DNA of 64,000 bases from Planotetraspora silvatica. GTDB lineage: Bacteria > Actinomycetota > Actinomycetes > Streptosporangiales > Streptosporangiaceae. A program made the position numbers and the translations under genes. Every line of letters starts with the position of its first letter. Position 1 is the stretch's first letter. The stretch spans positions 55,733-119,732 of the forward strand of contig NZ_BOOQ01000046.1 of assembly GCF_016863315.1 (NCBI RefSeq), read 5' to 3'. Of this stretch, positions 61,000-64,000 are shown piece after piece. A model generated the notes under the pieces. That model was given only the letters and a program-made list of their open reading frames with translations. It was not told where the DNA came from and made no database searches.

Positions 61000-61725
61000 G
61001 TGCGTGACGAAATGAGCTGCCGAGTCTGCCGTGGCCCGCTGCGGCCGTCCGGGCGCGGCCGCCGCCCCGTCTACTGCTCCCGTGCCTGCCAGGCCCGGGC
61101 GTACCGGTCCCGCAGGCACCCGCCGGTCCCGGCACCCGCCGCGCCGGAGCCGGCCGGTCGCCGACGCCAGATCGGCGAGGCGGTCTGGCGGATCGCCGCC
61201 GAGCGCGGCCTCCAGATGGCCACCGTCCGGGAGATCGCCGCCGAGGCGGGCGTGTCCCCGCGGGTGGTGCAGTACCACTTCACCGACAAGCACCACCTGC
61301 TGGTAACCGCCCTGCAGATGCTGCACAGGGAGAACGAACGCCGGGCCCAGGAACGGATCGCGGCGCTGCGTGACGCGTCCGACCCGCGGGTGCTGCTGCG
61401 TGCCACCCTCGAGGAACTGCTTCCGCTCGACGAACAGCGCCGCACGAGCCTGCGGGTGATGACCGCCTACTACGCGCGGAGCCTCACGGATCCCGCGCTG
61501 GCGGCGGTCTTCCTGCACGAGGGCAGCCCGCTGGAGGACCTGGTCGCGGCCCTGATCACGGCGGCCGGCGCCCGGCCCTCGATCGACGTGGCCCGGGAGG
61601 CGGACCTGCTCGTCGGCGGCGTGACCGGGTTCGGGCTCGACCTGCTGCACCGGCGCCGCACCCGGGCGGACGTGCGGCGCACAGTGGACTACCACCTGAA
61701 CCGCATCCTTGCGGAACAGCCATGA
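61000..61725 (+). CDS. TetR regulator with N-terminal zinc finger
   Basis: 241 residues. Residues ~6-40 hold four cysteines (SCRVCRGPLRPSGRGRRPVY followed by CSRACQARAYRSRR: CxxC…CxxxC), a small zinc finger. The TetR helix-turn-helix is MATVREIAAEAGVSPRVVQY with HFTDKHHLL (~72-100). The ligand domain follows to the end. The fusion implies either a redox/metal-dependent regulator or extra DNA contacts. GTG 61000, or ATG 61012. Confidence 0.85.
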   Translation: MRDEMSCRVCRGPLRPSGRGRRPVYCSRACQARAYRSRRHPPVPAPAAPEPAGRRRQIGEAVWRIAAERGLQMATVREIAAEAGVSPRVVQYHFTDKHHLLVTALQMLHRENERRAQERIAALRDASDPRVLLRATLEELLPLDEQRRTSLRVMTAYYARSLTDPALAAVFLHEGSPLEDLVAALITAAGARPSIDVAREADLLVGGVTGFGLDLLHRRRTRADVRRTVDYHLNRILAEQP

Positions 61726-61768
61726 CCGATTCACCGGCCGTACGGATCCGGAGTGCCTCGGACCGCAC

Positions 61769-63181
61769 CTAGCCGGGAGAAGCCGGATTGGTGTAGTCGC
61801 TCGCCGATGGCGCTGATGGCAGGCATAGGACGAAGCGTGCGCCGTGGGAGCTGTCCTCGATCCGCAGGGTTCCCCCGCTGGTTTCGGCGATCTGTCGGGC
61901 GATCGCCAGGCCCAGTCCCGTTCCCGCGACGCTTCGGGAGTGGGCGGTGTCGAGTCGGGTGAAGCGCTGGAACAGCAGTTCGCGCTGGTCCGGATCGATG
62001 CCGGGCCCGTCGTCGATGACCTCTAGGACCGCGGTGCCGTGCGGCAGGCGTTGATCGCCGCACTGGCCGTTCGGCTCGTGCCGCACCGTGACGTCGATCA
62101 TGGATTCGGCATGGCTTTCGGCGTTGTCGATGAGGTTGGTGACCACGCGAGACAGCAGTAAACGGTCGCCGATCACCTCCACACCGGGTGCGATCGAGTC
62201 CTCGATCCTCTTTGCCTGGTCGCGGCGGATCCGGCACTCGGCGGCGACGAGTTCGGCCAGGTCGATCCGGTCGCGTGCGCCCGGCACCCCGGCGTCCAGC
62301 CGTTCGAGGGTCAGCAGATCCTGCACGATGGCCTCAAGCCGGTTCACGCTGCAGAGAACGGCGCGCACCACCGTGACCACGCTGGTCTCCTGGGGTGCGA
62401 GCAGGGCATCCTCACACTCGGCGCGCATGGCGGTGACCGGGCTGCGCAGGTCATGGGAGGCGTTGGAGAGAAACTGGCGCAGGTGTTGCAGCGCGGTGTC
62501 CAGTCGGCTCAGCGTACGGTTGACACTTTCGGCCATTTCGTGAATCTCGTCATGGGCGGCCGGTACCGGTACCCGGCGGTGCGGATAAGTCGCGTTGATC
62601 TCCTCGAGTTCGGCTCGGATGGTGTTCACCGGTTTGAGGGATGCCCGGGCGTTGCGGCGGCCGAGGTAGGTGATGGCCGCGGCGAGCGCCACGGCGCTCC
62701 CTCCCACCGCTGCGGCCAGTCGCGGATCGACCCACGGAGGGATCGCGGGGGAGGCACTGTAAACGAGCCATCTCTCGCCTGCGCGGTGGGCCCATTGCGC
62801 GACGACGATGTCGCATTCGCCATGAGGGAAGACCCCGCCGCACACGATGGAGGTTGCGCTGTTCTTGCTGTCGGGCGTGAACGTCGCCATGGCCGGCTTG
62901 CCCTGCAGCTTCGAGGTCGAAGTGACCACCCGCCCCTGTGGGTCGACAACTTGAATGTTGCGTGCCGGATGTTCCGCAAGGGGATAGTCCAATCGGTCCC
63001 GCTCCATTTGCACGGCCACGCGGCCACCGGCCGAGGTGATCTCCTCAGTGACGTCCGCAACGGCGAAACGGTTGATGGCGATCATGAGAACTACGGCGAG
63101 CAGCGAGCAAAGCAAGCCCGCCACCACGCCTGCGAACAGCGTGATTCGGGCTGTAATGGACCATTGGTGTCGCGCGCTCAT
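61769..63181 (-). CDS. Sensor histidine kinase, paralogue B
   Basis: 470 residues, collinear with the kinase at 16350: TM1 ITLFAGVVAGLLCSLLAVVL, sensor domain with SIVCGGVFPHGECDIVVAQW, TM2 ~160-182, HAMP, HisKA QFLSNASHDLRSPVTAMRAE (acceptor His), HATPase NLIDNAESHAES, DDGPGID, GTGLGL. Both cysteines of the sensor motif are conserved. No response regulator is encoded next to it. It is followed on the minus strand by no obvious partner, so it is an orphan as well. Confidence 0.9.
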   Translation of the reverse strand: MSARHQWSITARITLFAGVVAGLLCSLLAVVLMIAINRFAVADVTEEITSAGGRVAVQMERDRLDYPLAEHPARNIQVVDPQGRVVTSTSKLQGKPAMATFTPDSKNSATSIVCGGVFPHGECDIVVAQWAHRAGERWLVYSASPAIPPWVDPRLAAAVGGSAVALAAAITYLGRRNARASLKPVNTIRAELEEINATYPHRRVPVPAAHDEIHEMAESVNRTLSRLDTALQHLRQFLSNASHDLRSPVTAMRAECEDALLAPQETSVVTVVRAVLCSVNRLEAIVQDLLTLERLDAGVPGARDRIDLAELVAAECRIRRDQAKRIEDSIAPGVEVIGDRLLLSRVVTNLIDNAESHAESMIDVTVRHEPNGQCGDQRLPHGTAVLEVIDDGPGIDPDQRELLFQRFTRLDTAHSRSVAGTGLGLAIARQIAETSGGTLRIEDSSHGARFVLCLPSAPSASDYTNPASPG

Positions 63182-63245
63182 CCAATCGGGCCCCCTCTGG
63201 CTAGTGGAACACATGGGCCGGAGAGCGCCGCGAAAGGGTCGCGGC

Positions 63246-63695
63246 CTATTGCGGGACGGTGAACTCGACCGCCGGCGTCTCGATGTATTCGTCGAGTTCG
63301 GGGAGGTTGACGACGATCGGGTTCACACCGGACCGTACGACCGCCCAGACCGTCTTGAACTCGGTGGAGGCATTGATCTCCTGGTGAATGACGTGGGAGG
63401 GGATGAAGACGAAGTCACCTCGTCCCGCTTCCGCCACGTTCTCCAGTCGGTCCCCCCACCGGTACCGGGCCATGCCGCTGACGACGTACAGGACGGTTTC
63501 CTGGTCCCCGTGATGGTGCGCCCCGGTGGCCGCGCCGGGCTTGACCGTACTCAGGAACGCCGAAAGATGTGCTGCGTCTGGATTTCGGGCATCGAACGCC
63601 ACTTCGCGGATCAGCCCAGGCGTCTGCGTCGTGTTCGTGTCGAGGGCTTCGCGGTGGGCGACCCTGATCTGCTTGCTGAGAGGGATGTCACTCAT
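63246..63695 (-). CDS. Cupin-domain protein
   Basis: 149 residues. Cupin motif 1 in GAATGAHHHGDQETVLYVVS (~53-72) and motif 2 in GDFVFIPSHVIHQEINASTE (~92-111) give a metal-binding His set. AEAGRGDFVF precedes motif 2. Likely a small-molecule binding or oxygenase-like protein. GAGGGG precedes the ATG. Confidence 0.85.
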   Translation of the reverse strand: MSDIPLSKQIRVAHREALDTNTTQTPGLIREVAFDARNPDAAHLSAFLSTVKPGAATGAHHHGDQETVLYVVSGMARYRWGDRLENVAEAGRGDFVFIPSHVIHQEINASTEFKTVWAVVRSGVNPIVVNLPELDEYIETPAVEFTVPQ

Positions 63696-63879
63696 GTTCG
63701 CCCCTCCTCTGGTGCCAGAAGCGATCACGCACTTTCACGATCGGCCACGACTGCCATGCGAGCGCGAAGAGAAGCAGCCGTAGGATCGCAAGATTCATGA
63801 ATCGAGGCGTGTCACACCCATGCAGCATGGGCCAGCAATTCACCGGGCTGATTTCGAGTTCACCAGTGTTGATGTTCAT
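63688..63879 (-). CDS. Possible small protein upstream of the cupin
   Basis: 63 codons from ATG 63879 (NINTGELEISPVNCWPMLHG; MNLAILRLLLFALAWQSWPI) ending in RRGEHE, with its stop overlapping the cupin start by 8 bases. One hydrophobic stretch. The start context is weak. It may be a real coupled leader gene or noise. Confidence 0.3.
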   Translation of the reverse strand: MNINTGELEISPVNCWPMLHGCDTPRFMNLAILRLLLFALAWQSWPIVKVRDRFWHQRRGEHE

Positions 63880-64000
63880 AGCGACTTCGCCGGGCCATCG
63901 CGAGATCACATCCCGATCTAACGTTACGCCCCCGCCGGTCACCACAGAACGGACTGTCCTGCGAAGTCGGCGGAGGCATTTCGGCGGGAGCGACTGGACA

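Noticed and set aside
1..64000. CRISPR arrays, tRNA, rRNA, phage integrase or complete insertion sequences
   Set aside because: None seen: no regular repeat-spacer series, no tRNA-like cloverleaf noted, and only an IstB fragment as mobile-element trace.
1..64000. A large multi-gene biosynthetic cluster (PKS/NRPS) or a defence island
   Set aside because: No megasynthase, restriction, toxin-antitoxin or known defence domains found; the only specialised-metabolism genes are the P450/terpene pair and possibly the rib pair.

Overview
High-GC DNA with GTG/TTG starts and many TetR, MmyB-type XRE, ECF sigma, NarL-type two-component and GNAT genes points to a filamentous actinomycete. Streptosporangiaceae (Nonomuraea, Streptosporangium or a relative) is my guess from gene style only. 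I see no rRNA, tRNA, CRISPR array, plasmid or phage module. The region looks like a chromosome-arm accessory zone: small transcription units, each with its own regulator, mixed with gene debris. Left part (1-13 kb): the start of a PAS/GAF signalling protein runs off the left edge. It is followed by a graveyard of broken genes: membrane-protein tail, SDR, MsrB-MsrA chimera, GNATs, thiolase, and NhaA stump. Intact genes among them are a GTP cyclohydrolase II/RibD-type reductase pair (2.3-3.8 kb), an anti-sigma-like zinc protein, several acetyltransferases, a TetR, and a quinone-oxidoreductase/acetyltransferase module present in three copies with different decay (7.7-10.5 kb). An NTF2-like protein and an MFS transporter close this part. 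Signalling block (13-19 kb): a sigma factor, a GAF/AAA/Fis activator, a histidine kinase and a TetR. Two families of near-identical palindromes (TGGAC-N6-GTCCA, five sites from 1.2 to 14.0 kb; GTTACAG-N7-CTGTAAC, three sites at 13.9 and 18.1 kb) link separated genes in this half. Metabolic and export block (19-28 kb): SDR, DHA2-type exporter with three repeated TTGACA boxes, small zinc-ribbon protein, LysR divergent from a threonine/serine ammonia-lyase, MmyB-type regulator, and a DUF1772 protein divergent from a TetR. Terpenoid locus (28.3-30.8 kb): a cytochrome P450 overlaps a class I terpene synthase whose second metal motif is unusual; this is the clearest specialised-metabolism locus. Regulator/oxidoreductase block (31-45 kb): esterase/OhrR-like, AraC/SDR, PAT-like acetyltransferase/XRE-cupin with an apparently leaderless mRNA, an ATP-dependent DNA ligase, a small secreted protein interrupted by one in-frame TAA, a GAF histidine kinase, two MmyB regulators with SDR neighbours, and TetR/MDR. 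Carbohydrate and envelope block (45-57 kb): a large secreted GH92 mannosidase behind two identical 12-bp LacI-like operators, another MmyB regulator, a DUF305 lipoprotein, a NarL-type pair divergent from a DUF6223 protein, a CGNR regulator coupled to an AAC(6')-like acetyltransferase, and a pentapeptide-repeat membrane protein. Right end (57.6-64 kb): TauD-like dioxygenase, decayed MDR, aldo/keto reductase, a zinc-finger TetR facing a small membrane protein across a perfect 20-bp palindrome, a second histidine kinase paralogous to the one at 16.3 kb, and a cupin.
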